Of a stretch of DNA of 64,000 nucleotides, positions 53,309 through 61,260 are shown one piece after another. The stretch's first letter is position 1. Every line of letters starts with the position of its first letter. The position numbers and the translations under genes are program-made. Source of the stretch: DASZQL01 sp964391865. GTDB lineage: Bacteria > Planctomycetota > Phycisphaerae > Phycisphaerales > UBA1924. Location of the stretch: the NCBI GenBank assembly GCA_964391865.1, contig CAYMNQ010000003.1, positions 447,095 through 511,094 on the forward strand, written 5' to 3'. The notes under the pieces are model-generated. The model did not search any database, was not told the origin of the DNA, and worked only from the letters and a program-made list of their open reading frames with translations.

Positions 53309-54718
53309 ATGGCGCAGCGACTCAGGACATTCTTTGCCAGCGCCGTTCTGATCGCCGCGAGCACCGCGCTCGCGCAGCCGACGCAGACTCAGCCCGCGCG
53401 CGAGAGCGAGTCCGACGGCCTCCCCGCCATCCTCATCGACGCGCAGCTCATCGCCCGCCCCGTCACCATCACCGCCATCGACGACACCAGCGTCTCCTAC
53501 CGCGACGAACAAGGGCGCGAAAAGCGCGCCCCCGCCGCCGGGCTGGCGGCTCTCCTGCCGCGCGATCCCGCGCCGAGCACGCAGCGCCCCGCGCCCCCCG
53601 CCCCGGGCGCGCCATCGCAATCGCAGCCCACCATCCAAGCCGGAACGCTCCTTCTCACCGACGGGCAGCGCTTCCCCGGCAAGCTGACACCCTCGTCGGG
53701 CGACCCCGATGCCGTGTCATGGACGCACCCGACCTTCGGCCTCATCACCATCCCGCTCGACAACGTCGCGCGCCTGCGCCAGCCCGCGAAACTCGAACCC
53801 GACGGCACGGCACGCCCGAACGCCGCCGTGAGCGCGAGCAGTGACTCCGAGGACCAGCTCTTCCTCGTCAACGGCGATCGGCTCAGCGGCTTTCTCGCCG
53901 GGCTGGGCAACCCCGTTCAGATCGAAGTGAACGGCGACACGCTGAGCATCCCGCCCGACCGCGTCGCCGCCGCCGCCCTCTCGAACCCGCGCGCTGAGCC
54001 GAAGGGCCTGACAGTCTGGCTCGCCGACGGCACGGTCGCCGCCCTGCAGCGCGCCAGCAGCGCCGCCGCCCCCGCCCCGTTGCAAGGCAACGCGAAGCCC
54101 GCGCCGCAAGCGTCGATCCCGACGCCGCAGTCGCGCACCACGCTGACGCTCACGCTCGCGCAGTCCGCCGCCGGCGCGACCCCCGGCACGTACAACCTCT
54201 CCGACCTCCGCGCCGTCGCGTTCGACATCGCGCGCCTCCGCCCCATCTCGTCACTCCCCGCCCGCGCGCAGCGCCCGCTGGGCGAGCGCCGCTTCGCCGC
54301 CCCGATGGAGATGGTGAACGCGGAGACGAGCGACCCGCTCACCCTCGCCGCGGTGGGCGTGCCCCTCGACGCGTACGACCTCTACTTCCCCGGCCCGATG
54401 AGCGTCACGCTCGACCTCCCCGAGCGCGCCGAACGCCTCGCGGGCGAGTTCGAGCTCGACCCGCTCGCGGGCGTCTGGGCCGATTGCGACGTGGTGCTGT
54501 TCATCGACGGCGGGGAAGCCTGGCGAGCCCGGCTCTCCCGCGCGGGAGAGCCCGGCGCGCCGAACGCCGCCGCGTTCAACCTTCCGATCCCGGCCCTCAG
54601 CGCGGCGAGCGCAAACCCCACGCCGCGCACGCTCACCATCGCGATCGAGCCGGCGCGCTTCGGCCCGGTGATGGACCGCGTCTATCTCCGCCGCGGGCTG
54701 GTGCTGCTGGCGAAGTGA
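53309..54718 (+). CDS. Exported NPCBM-like beta-sandwich protein
   Basis: 469 aa from the ATG at 53309, with GGAG at a 6-base spacing. A signal peptide (FFASAVLIAASTALAQ) is followed by short repeated beta motifs (LLLTDGQRFPGKLTPSSGD, LFLVNGDRLSGFLAGLGN, LTVWLADGTVAALQ) typical of planctomycete envelope proteins. The last 150 residues (DLYFPGPMSVTLDLPERAERLAGEFELDP ... DVVLFIDGGEAW ... LTIAIEPARFG) resemble the NPCBM/NEW2 carbohydrate-binding domain. It is the last of four genes reading in the same direction from 47016. Confidence 0.78.
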   Translation: MAQRLRTFFASAVLIAASTALAQPTQTQPARESESDGLPAILIDAQLIARPVTITAIDDTSVSYRDEQGREKRAPAAGLAALLPRDPAPSTQRPAPPAPGAPSQSQPTIQAGTLLLTDGQRFPGKLTPSSGDPDAVSWTHPTFGLITIPLDNVARLRQPAKLEPDGTARPNAAVSASSDSEDQLFLVNGDRLSGFLAGLGNPVQIEVNGDTLSIPPDRVAAAALSNPRAEPKGLTVWLADGTVAALQRASSAAAPAPLQGNAKPAPQASIPTPQSRTTLTLTLAQSAAGATPGTYNLSDLRAVAFDIARLRPISSLPARAQRPLGERRFAAPMEMVNAETSDPLTLAAVGVPLDAYDLYFPGPMSVTLDLPERAERLAGEFELDPLAGVWADCDVVLFIDGGEAWRARLSRAGEPGAPNAAAFNLPIPALSAASANPTPRTLTIAIEPARFGPVMDRVYLRRGLVLLAK

Positions 54719-54733
54719 TCGGGTTCAGCGCGT

Positions 54734-54813
54734 GGGATGCGCTGTTGAGCTCTCAGGCAATGCTCAGTTGAAATTGTGGAATGCTCTGTTGATCGCATGG
54801 AATGCTCCGTTGA
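54734..54813 (+). repeat. Four imperfect 21-23-bp tandem repeats
   Basis: The core ATGC(T/G)C(N)GTTGA occurs at 54737, 54760, 54781 and 54802, with spacings of 23, 21 and 21 bases. The block follows the stop of the NPCBM-like gene. Downstream, GGGGGTT ... AACCCCC (about 54858-54897) forms a further imperfect hairpin. No gene is supported between 54719 and 55006. Confidence 0.65.
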
Positions 54814-55006
54814 ATCGGCCCGTTCCTCGGCACGAAGGGCCGCAGGTTCGTTGCCGGGGGTTGAGCGAGTCCCCCCGGGGGCGAGCGAAACCCCCGGAAT
54901 GCCTCAGCCTCATGTGCGTGCCCCGAAGGGGCGCAGGCGCCGGGTGCCATGACTCGCGCTCGCCCGCCCGCGTGATCCCCGCCCCATCTTCCCCTACGCT
55001 CCCCGC

Positions 55007-56080
55007 GTGACCACCCCGCCGAGCATCACGACCTCGCCATCACCTGCGCCGTCATCGGCCGACGCAGTCCGCGCGATCAGGCTCGCTCTCTCCGACATCA
55101 AGCTCGCGCACTCCGTCTTCGCGCTCCCCTTCGCCGTGCTCGCCACGTTCCTAAGCACGCCGCTTTTTCTCCCTTCGGTCTCTTCCCCCCAAGCCCCAGG
55201 CCCCAAGCCCCAAGCCTCAACCCTCCTCCTCCAACTCCTCCTCATCCTCCTCTGCATGTTCCTCGCGCGCACGTGGGCGATGCTGGTGAACCGGCTCGCC
55301 GACTGGAAGTTCGACCGCGCGAACCCGCGCACCGCGCAGCGCGCCATCGCGCGGGGCGATCTGTCTCCAGGTGCGGCGCTCGCCATCGCGCTCGCCTGTG
55401 CTGCGCTCTTCACGGCGGCAGCGTCGCTCTTCTACGTCTTCTTCCGCAACCCCTGGCCGCCGATCCTCGCGCTGCCCTTGCTCGCGTGGATCGCGTTCTA
55501 TTCCTTCACCAAGCGCTTCACCGCCCTCGCGCACGTCTTCCTCGGCGGCGCGCTCGCCGCCAGCCCCATCGCCGCCGCCATCGCGATCAACCCATCGATT
55601 CTCGGCCTTCCTCTCCTTCTCTCTTCTTCTCCCCAACCGAGTGGGACGGGCGCCTCGCCCGTTTCTCCAGTCTTGTCTCCTCTTCTCTCTTCTCCCTCCC
55701 TCACCATCCTCTGCCTCAGCGGCATGGTCCTCTTCTGGGTCGCCGGGTTCGATATCGCGTACGCCCTGCAGGACCTCGACTTCGACCGGCGCGCCGGGCT
55801 GCGTTCAATCCCCGCGAAATTGGGCGTGACGGGCGCGCTGTGGACCTCGCGCCTCTTCCACATCGCCGCGTTCACGCTGCTGGTGCTCGCCTACGCCGCC
55901 GAGCCGCGCTTCGGCCCACTGATGCTGAGCGCGGTCATCGCCGTCGGCGCGCTGCTCGCGTACGAGCACCTCATCCTTCACTCCCGCGGCGTCGCGGGCC
56001 TGCCCCTCGCCTTCTTCACGCTCAACGGTTTCATCTCCCTCACCCTCGGCATCGTCGGCTGCGTCGATGTCGTGATGTGA
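55007..56080 (+). CDS. ubiA: UbiA-family prenyltransferase with two in-frame repeat inserts
   Basis: 357 aa from the GTG at 55007. It is an eight- or nine-helix membrane prenyltransferase with both Asp-rich motifs: NRLADWKFDRANPRT (first, with Asn/Arg for the usual ND) and DIAYALQDLDFDR (second). The SIPAKLG motif follows. The family attaches polyprenyl chains to aromatic acids in ubiquinone or menaquinone synthesis. Two segments look inserted: about 57-72 (SSPQAPGPKPQAS), made of CCCCAAGCC words, and about 206-224 (SGTGASPVSPV), made of a GGGACGGGCG hairpin repeat. Both lie in loops between helices. This explains the length (usual 285-300 aa). Confidence 0.88.
   Translation: MTTPPSITTSPSPAPSSADAVRAIRLALSDIKLAHSVFALPFAVLATFLSTPLFLPSVSSPQAPGPKPQASTLLLQLLLILLCMFLARTWAMLVNRLADWKFDRANPRTAQRAIARGDLSPGAALAIALACAALFTAAASLFYVFFRNPWPPILALPLLAWIAFYSFTKRFTALAHVFLGGALAASPIAAAIAINPSILGLPLLLSSSPQPSGTGASPVSPVLSPLLSSPSLTILCLSGMVLFWVAGFDIAYALQDLDFDRRAGLRSIPAKLGVTGALWTSRLFHIAAFTLLVLAYAAEPRFGPLMLSAVIAVGALLAYEHLILHSRGVAGLPLAFFTLNGFISLTLGIVGCVDVVM
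55180..55225. repeat. In-frame CCCCAAGCCCC repeat in the prenyltransferase gene
   Basis: Words such as CCAAGCCCCAGGCCCCAAGC are the complement of GGCTTGGGG-type words at 4384-4443 and 40345-40440. They encode a Pro/Gln/Ser loop. Confidence 0.7.
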
Positions 56081-56087
56081 CGCGCCA

Positions 56088-56157
56088 TGGGTGCCCCGTC
56101 GTCGCCGCACGACAGTGCGAATCGGGGCACGCCCAAAGCCGCGTGCCCCGGCACCCA
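56088..56157. repeat. Two-hairpin cruciform element, copy C
   Basis: The outer stem TGGGTGCC / GGCACCCA encloses CGCAC / GTGCG (56106-56119) and a 9-bp stem CGGGGCACG / CGTGCCCCG (56123-56150). It starts eight bases after the prenyltransferase stop and ends before the regulator gene. Confidence 0.75.
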
Positions 56158-56183
56158 CGGACCTCGCCGCATATCCTTTACCC

Positions 56184-56759
56184 GTGCCCGACTCCCCGAA
56201 GAAACCTTCACCCGCGTCGAAGCTCATCACCGAAGCGCAGGACCGCTTCGTCACCACATGGGGGAAAATGGGCTCCGCGTGGGGCATCTCGCGCACGATG
56301 GCGGAGGTCCACGCCCTTCTCTACATCACGGGCGACGCCCTCTGCACCGACGACTTCATGGAGCGCCTCCAGATATCCCGCGGCAACGCCAGCATGTCGC
56401 TCCGCGCGCTGCAGGACTGGGGGCTCATCCGCCGAGTCCACAAACGCGGCGACCGCAAGGAATATTTCGAAGCCGAGGCGGACGTCTGGACCATGTTCAA
56501 AACCATCGCGCGCGAACGCAAGAAGCGCGAGGTGAACCCGGTCATCGCGTCGCTCTACGAGATCCGAGACATGACCGCGCCGTCAGCCGTCGACGGCCCG
56601 CGCGCGGGCGAGGACCGCGAACGCCTCGATACGCACAATCAGCGCCTCGACGCGATGCTCGACATGATCAACTCCATCGACCGCATCAGCGAGTCCATCG
56701 TCGGTGCCGAGGGCGCTGGGCTGAAGCTCGCCCTCTCGCTGCTGGGCAAGATGAGCTGA
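56184..56759 (+). CDS. GbsR/MarR-type transcriptional regulator
   Basis: 191 aa from the GTG at 56184. A longer ATG start at 56091 would translate the cruciform element, so I reject it. The GbsR-type winged helix is clear: DRFVTTWGKMGSAWGISRTMAEVHALLYITGDALCTDDFMERLQISRGNASMSLRALQDWGLIRRVHKRGDRKEYFEAE. A helical C-terminal part (TMFKTIARERKKREVNPVIASLYEI) probably dimerises. GbsR proteins repress genes for osmoprotectant or transporter functions; the target here is unknown. A CACAGAG repeat follows. Confidence 0.88.
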   Translation: MPDSPKKPSPASKLITEAQDRFVTTWGKMGSAWGISRTMAEVHALLYITGDALCTDDFMERLQISRGNASMSLRALQDWGLIRRVHKRGDRKEYFEAEADVWTMFKTIARERKKREVNPVIASLYEIRDMTAPSAVDGPRAGEDRERLDTHNQRLDAMLDMINSIDRISESIVGAEGAGLKLALSLLGKMS

Positions 56760-56778
56760 CTGCCGCGCGAAGCAAGAA

Positions 56779-56892
56779 CAACCACGGAAACACGGAGACG
56801 CAGAGAGCGCACTGAGAACACATGCCTTGTCGCTTCGTCAATGAATCTTTCTTCTCTGTTCCACCTCTGTGCCCTCTGTGTTCTCTGTGGTG
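56779..56892. repeat. CACAGAG inverted repeat, copy 3 (degenerate)
   Basis: The left arm ACCACGGAAACACGGAGACG (from 56780) faces the right arm CCTCTGTGCCCTCTGTGTTC (56864-56883), which continues TCTGTGGTG to 56892. The arms match less well than in copies 1 and 2, by eye about 70%. It fills the gap between the regulator and the convergent hydrolase. Confidence 0.7.
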
Positions 56893-56905
56893 ATGATGCT
56901 TCCGA

Positions 56906-58060
56906 TCAAAGCCCGCGGATCCAATCCGCCGCGTCGGCGACCCGCCTCACCGCCGCGGCGGTCATCGGCCCCGTCTTCCCGTCGCGCTCCTCCGCGAGTT
57001 GGTGATTCAGCCCAGCAATCACCTCGAACCGCACCCGCGCACGGCTCCCTTTCTCGCACACCTGCTTCATCACCGGCATGAACCGGCTCACATAGTCGCG
57101 CGAGCCGCACAAGAACGCCGCCGCGAACTCCTTGCGGAACAGCACATCCTCAAGGAACGGGTTGTCGCCGCGCAGGTTGGGCTGCTGCAGCGTGAGGTCT
57201 TTCTCCGCCCGCGCCGACATCATCCACCCCGCCGCGATCTCCCAGTCGCGCAGCTCGCCGTCGGCGTCGAAATCGAGCTTCTCAAACCCCGCTCTCACCA
57301 GCGCGGTGCCCGCGAACTTGCCGGCCCACGCGCCGAACTCCGCGCGCGACGCTCCGCCGCTCGCATCGGCGTCCATCCCGCCGAGATCGGTCTTCACGCG
57401 CTCGCGCAGCTCCGCGTTCTTCCACCCGCCGCGCGCGAGTTCCGCCCCGGCGATCGAGATCAGTCCGGCAATCCCCGCTTCATCGCGGATCACCGCCGCC
57501 GCCCGCGCCGCCCCGAGGCTATGCCCGACGAGGATCACCCTCCCGCGCTCGAACCCACCGCGCTGCTCGAACGCTCGGAACGCGGCCCGAGTGTGGTCCG
57601 CCGTGACATCGAAGTGCTGATAGTCCGCCTGCGCCGGGTCCGCTGCGTGCTTCGCGTCGTCTTTGTGGATGCTGCTCCAGCGAAGCACGGTGTACCCGCG
57701 CGAGCGCAGCTCGAGCGCGATCAACTCCGCATCCTTCGTTGGCTTGCCGTCGAGCGTGAACTCGCGCATTGTGCCGCCGTCGTTCACGCGCGGCGGGATG
57801 GTCCAGTCAATATCCGTGATCGACCCGCCGCCGATCAGCATCACCGACCAGCCGTTCGGCTCCGCGCCCTGCGCCCGCTCGATCCGCGCATCGAACCGCA
57901 GCCCGTCCGGCGCGGTGAATTCGAACGGCTCGATCGGGCTGGTTGCGGGCGCGACCGACGCATCGCCCGCCAGCAGCGGAGTCGGTATGAGACCCACGCC
58001 CAGCGCGATCCCGGCGGCACAGCCGGCGGCTATCATTCTGAAAAACCGAGGGCGATCCAT
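56906..58060 (-). CDS. Exported alpha/beta-hydrolase with internal EF-hand-like segment
   Basis: 384 aa from the ATG at 58060, which gives a basic n-region (MDRPRFFR) to the signal peptide (MIAAGCAAGIALGVGLIPTPLLA). An ATG at 58036 is the alternative. The hydrolase core has VMLIGGGSITDIDW, the nucleophile elbow VGHSLGAARAAAVI, and LNHQLAEE as the likely His region. Between core strands lies a pair of EF-hand-like loops, DADASGGASRAE and DFDADGELRDWE, with Asp/Ser at calcium-binding positions. The start codon overlaps that of the divergent small gene in CATG. The substrate is unknown. Confidence 0.82.
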   Translation of the reverse strand: MDRPRFFRMIAAGCAAGIALGVGLIPTPLLAGDASVAPATSPIEPFEFTAPDGLRFDARIERAQGAEPNGWSVMLIGGGSITDIDWTIPPRVNDGGTMREFTLDGKPTKDAELIALELRSRGYTVLRWSSIHKDDAKHAADPAQADYQHFDVTADHTRAAFRAFEQRGGFERGRVILVGHSLGAARAAAVIRDEAGIAGLISIAGAELARGGWKNAELRERVKTDLGGMDADASGGASRAEFGAWAGKFAGTALVRAGFEKLDFDADGELRDWEIAAGWMMSARAEKDLTLQQPNLRGDNPFLEDVLFRKEFAAAFLCGSRDYVSRFMPVMKQVCEKGSRARVRFEVIAGLNHQLAEERDGKTGPMTAAAVRRVADAADWIRGL

Positions 58061-58310
58061 GACAGGCGAGCAGCTCATCAAGCACCTCAAGGCGAACCCG
58101 TTCATCCCATTCCGAATCCACGTCGCCGACGGGCGGGTCATCCCCATCGACCACCCCGAGTTCGTTCTGTGTATCCCCGGGCACCGCACGTTCGTTGTTG
58201 CCGATCTCCGCGACGGCACCTACGACACGCTCGATCTCCTCCTTGTGACGTCGATCCAGACAAAGCCATCCCGAGCGTCCTCCCGCAACGGGCGACGCCG
58301 ATCCGCATAG
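58059..58310 (+). CDS. Small conserved-type planctomycete protein
   Basis: 83 aa from the ATG at 58059, with GAGG seven bases upstream. It begins TGEQLIKHLKANPFIPFRIH and continues with DGRVIPIDHPEFVLCIP, FVVADLRDGTYDTLDLLLVTSIQ. This matches the style of short planctomycete proteins starting with (E)QLxxxxxAxPFxPFxIHxADGR (recalled pattern, not checked). The short last segment is Arg/Ser-rich. Its ATG lies inside CATG shared with the divergent hydrolase gene. Function unknown. Confidence 0.72.
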   Translation: MTGEQLIKHLKANPFIPFRIHVADGRVIPIDHPEFVLCIPGHRTFVVADLRDGTYDTLDLLLVTSIQTKPSRASSRNGRRRSA

Positions 58311-58350
58311 CCGTCCCACTCATCTCATCAACGCGGCAACCGCGCCGGGA

Positions 58351-59205
58351 TCACGCCTCGCTGGTCTTCGACCCGAGGAAAAAACCAAGCCCCGCGCCGA
58401 CCAGCACCACGCCCAGCAGAATGCCCGTCATGATCAGCACGTTCCCGCCGAGGAACGTCGCCAGGAACGTGGGCGCCGCGCCCATCATGCCCATCAGCAC
58501 GACCGCGACGGCGGCGAGCAGCGCGATCACCGCGCCGAAACTCAGCCCGCCGACGAGCCCGCTGCCCTTGCCGTCGTAGATCTCGACAGGCCCGGCGAAC
58601 ATCGGCACGCCGCCGCCGCCCAGCCCACCACCGAGCCCGGCCGCTTCGCCCGGGGCGCGCTCGAAGAGGCCGGAGTCGCCCGCCCCGCCGCCGGTCGGCA
58701 CCGCCGCCGTCGCGCCGGAGTCGCCGCCGCCGGGGTACAGCTCGTCGAGCAACCCTTCCGCGCCGAGCGAGGTGTCGTCGCTCTCGCGCGCCATGTCCAT
58801 CAAGCCCGAGCCGGAGCCGAGGGCTTCGACGTTGAGCGCCTCGCCAAACCCGCTGCCGGCGACGGTCGCCGCCGAGGGGTCCGCGCTGCCGTCGCCTTCA
58901 ATATCGAACACGCTGATGCCGCTGCGCTGCTTGGCGTCGCGCTCGCCCGAGCCGCTGGCGCCGGAGGCGTCCATGCCGATCGCCGTCCCGCCACCGGTAT
59001 CGGTGAGCGGGATCATCGAGCTCATGTCCGAAGCCTCGGCGTCCCCATCGCCCGCCAGCAGGTCGATCTGATCGACCTTGAAGATCAGCCGATCGCCGTC
59101 GCGGAACTCGGTGATCTGCTTCTTTGCCGCCATCTGCCGGACCTCGTCGGCCGACTTGCGGAGTTTCTTGGCGGCTTCTTCGAGGCTATAGAACATCTTG
59201 GCCAT
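58351..59205 (-). CDS. Excisionase-type HTH protein with C-terminal membrane helices
   Basis: 284 aa from the ATG at 59205. Residues 4-50 are a winged-helix/MerR-like excisionase domain (FYSLEEAAKKLRKSADEVRQM ... FRDGDRLIFKVDQIDLL). A long Gly/Ser/Asp-rich linker follows (about 52-200). Two or three TM helices end the protein (FGAVIALLAAVAVVLMGMM, NVLIMTGILLGVVLVGAGLGFFLG). A DNA-binding-type module tethered to the membrane is unusual but recurs in planctomycetes. The HTH may bind protein or DNA; either is inference. The divergent signal peptidase gene starts 204 bases away. Confidence 0.8.
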   Translation of the reverse strand: MAKMFYSLEEAAKKLRKSADEVRQMAAKKQITEFRDGDRLIFKVDQIDLLAGDGDAEASDMSSMIPLTDTGGGTAIGMDASGASGSGERDAKQRSGISVFDIEGDGSADPSAATVAGSGFGEALNVEALGSGSGLMDMARESDDTSLGAEGLLDELYPGGGDSGATAAVPTGGGAGDSGLFERAPGEAAGLGGGLGGGGVPMFAGPVEIYDGKGSGLVGGLSFGAVIALLAAVAVVLMGMMGAAPTFLATFLGGNVLIMTGILLGVVLVGAGLGFFLGSKTSEA

Positions 59206-59409
59206 GGCGGGTCTCCCGATGGGGGATGGGAATCATACCGGCCCGCCCACGAACCGGCACACCACGGGCCGACCCGCGCGGGAAGCCCGCCGTTTGGCCT
59301 GTGTTCCATCACGCCGATCGCCTATTCGCACCGGGAGTCGGTGCGGCTCCCGAAATCTCGATCGAGCGGCCCGCCGCGCGCTGCCTGAAACCGCTATTGT
59401 GAAGCCCCT

Positions 59410-61203
59410 ATGCCCAGCGAGTCCGCCGCCGAAGCCGCCGCATCTGTTGCCGTTGAAGTGGTCACTGTTGCCGCGACCGGCGGCGGCGAACTCGGCAAAA
59501 AGGGCTCCGCCAGCCACGAAGACTCTTCCATCAAAGAAACGCTCATCTCGCTCATCATCTCCTTCATCATGGCGCTGGTCTTCCGGTCTTATGTCGTCGA
59601 GGCGTTTGTGATTCCCACCGGCTCGATGGCCCCCACGCTGCTCGGGCAGCACATGCTCTTCAAGAGCGATCAGTCCGGCATCGAATGGCCGGTCAGCCCG
59701 TGGTACTTCCCGCCCGGGCCCGGCGGCATGGACATCCAAACCCCGTACCCCATGCAGGGCCCGCCGCCCGGCACCGGTGCGCCTGTCGTCACCGATCCAG
59801 TCTCGACATCGCGCATGAACCCGCACGCCGCCCGCGGGCAGGTGCCCACCGGCCGCGCCGGCTACACGCTCCCGCCGGTCGACAAGCCCGCGCGCTCGGG
59901 CGACCGCATCCTTGTGCAGAAGTACCTCTACCAGCTCTTCGAGCCGGAGCGGTTCGACGTTGTCGTCTTCAAGAACCCCGAGAACGCGAACGAGAACTTC
60001 ATCAAGCGACTCATCGGCCTGCCGAGCGAACAAGTCTGGCTCGCCGACGGCGACATCTTCGCGCGACCCATCGAGAAGTCCTCCAGCGGCGTCGCGCCAA
60101 AGGGCGAATGGAAGATCCAGCGCAAGCCGCGGTTGGTTCAGGATTCGCTCTGGCGGCTGGTGTACTCCAGCGAGTACGCGCCCCTCGCGCCCGATCGCGG
60201 TGGGCTGAACTGGTTCGTCAGCCCCTGGACCAGCGACACGATCGAAACCGGCGCAAAGCACGAGTACCGCGCCGACGCCGGCACGAGCGACAATCCTGTC
60301 GTCCTGCGCTGGGATACCGCGAATTGGCCGTTGACGAACTGGGTGCCGTACAACGAGTGGCCGCAGGGCCAGCGCCGCGCGTTCCCGGTTTCCGATCTTC
60401 GGATGCGCGCCGGCGTGAAGCCCGACGCCGGTGGCGGTTCCGTCACCGCGGTCTTGCAGACGCGCGGGCACGAGTTCCGCGCGAGCTTCGCCGCCGGCAC
60501 CGCGTCGATCAGCATGCGGGCCGCGAGCGCTGACGGCGGGGGCATCGCCCCGTGGAGCACGCTCGCCACCGCGGCGCTGGGCTCGAGCGCCCTCGCGCCG
60601 GGCCGCTTCACCAACATCGAATTCGCGCACGCCGATCAGGCGCTCGAGATCCGCGTGGACGACGAGGTGGTCTGCCGGGCCGAGTACGGCTGGGGCCCGA
60701 GCGAGCGGCTGCTGCACGCCACCGGCACTCCGGGCGATGAGCATGCCGAGCTGCGACCGAACCCGCTGGTGGACTACGCTTACTACGCTGGCAGCAAGGC
60801 GGAACTGCGCTGGGAGTTCGCCGGCGCGCCCGTGACGCTGGCGCGCGTCGGGCTCGACCGCGATGTGTACTACGAAGCGGCCCAGATCAATCAGTCGATC
60901 CATATCCCGGGCGAGCTCGGGCGCAACGGCCCGCTCCCCGCGCTCGGCACGCACCCGCTCAACCTCGCCAACCTCGGGCCCGACCAGTTCTTCTGCTGCG
61001 GCGATAACAGCGCCGCCAGCAAGGACAGCCGGTTGTGGAACACGCTCGACGCCTGGGTCGCCGACGAGTTCATCCGCGAGGTCGGAATCGTGCCGCGTGA
61101 GCTGATGCTGGGCAAGGCGTTCTTCGTCTACTTCCCCGCGCCGTACCGCGCGGGCAAGTACCCGGTGATCCCGGATGTCGGGCGCATGCGGTTCATCCGG
61201 TGA
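59410..61203 (+). CDS. lepB: Signal peptidase I with a large inserted domain
   Basis: 597 aa from the ATG at 59410; typical LepB is 180-330 aa. One TM at about 43-62 (TLISLIISFIMALVFRSYVV) precedes the catalytic Ser72 (IPTGSMAPTLLGQH) and the general base Lys199 (ENFIKRLIGLP). Box E (CGDNSAASKDSR) is at 530-541. Between the Lys box and box E, about 245-490 are extra. Residues about 343-440 look like a concanavalin/LamG-type beta sandwich (FTNIEFAHADQALEIRVDDEVV). The active-site residues are intact, so it should cleave signal peptides at the outer face of the membrane. Confidence 0.92.
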   Translation: MPSESAAEAAASVAVEVVTVAATGGGELGKKGSASHEDSSIKETLISLIISFIMALVFRSYVVEAFVIPTGSMAPTLLGQHMLFKSDQSGIEWPVSPWYFPPGPGGMDIQTPYPMQGPPPGTGAPVVTDPVSTSRMNPHAARGQVPTGRAGYTLPPVDKPARSGDRILVQKYLYQLFEPERFDVVVFKNPENANENFIKRLIGLPSEQVWLADGDIFARPIEKSSSGVAPKGEWKIQRKPRLVQDSLWRLVYSSEYAPLAPDRGGLNWFVSPWTSDTIETGAKHEYRADAGTSDNPVVLRWDTANWPLTNWVPYNEWPQGQRRAFPVSDLRMRAGVKPDAGGGSVTAVLQTRGHEFRASFAAGTASISMRAASADGGGIAPWSTLATAALGSSALAPGRFTNIEFAHADQALEIRVDDEVVCRAEYGWGPSERLLHATGTPGDEHAELRPNPLVDYAYYAGSKAELRWEFAGAPVTLARVGLDRDVYYEAAQINQSIHIPGELGRNGPLPALGTHPLNLANLGPDQFFCCGDNSAASKDSRLWNTLDAWVADEFIREVGIVPRELMLGKAFFVYFPAPYRAGKYPVIPDVGRMRFIR

Positions 61204-61260
61204 GCGATCAGTGTTGACTTCGGTGCACCGGGTTCCCGGCCGAGTGGGTACAGTTTTGGC

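Noticed and set aside
54858..54897. GGGGGTT ... AACCCCC hairpin as a terminator for the NPCBM-like gene
   Set aside because: The loop is long, there is no T run, and it lies 140 bases after the stop.
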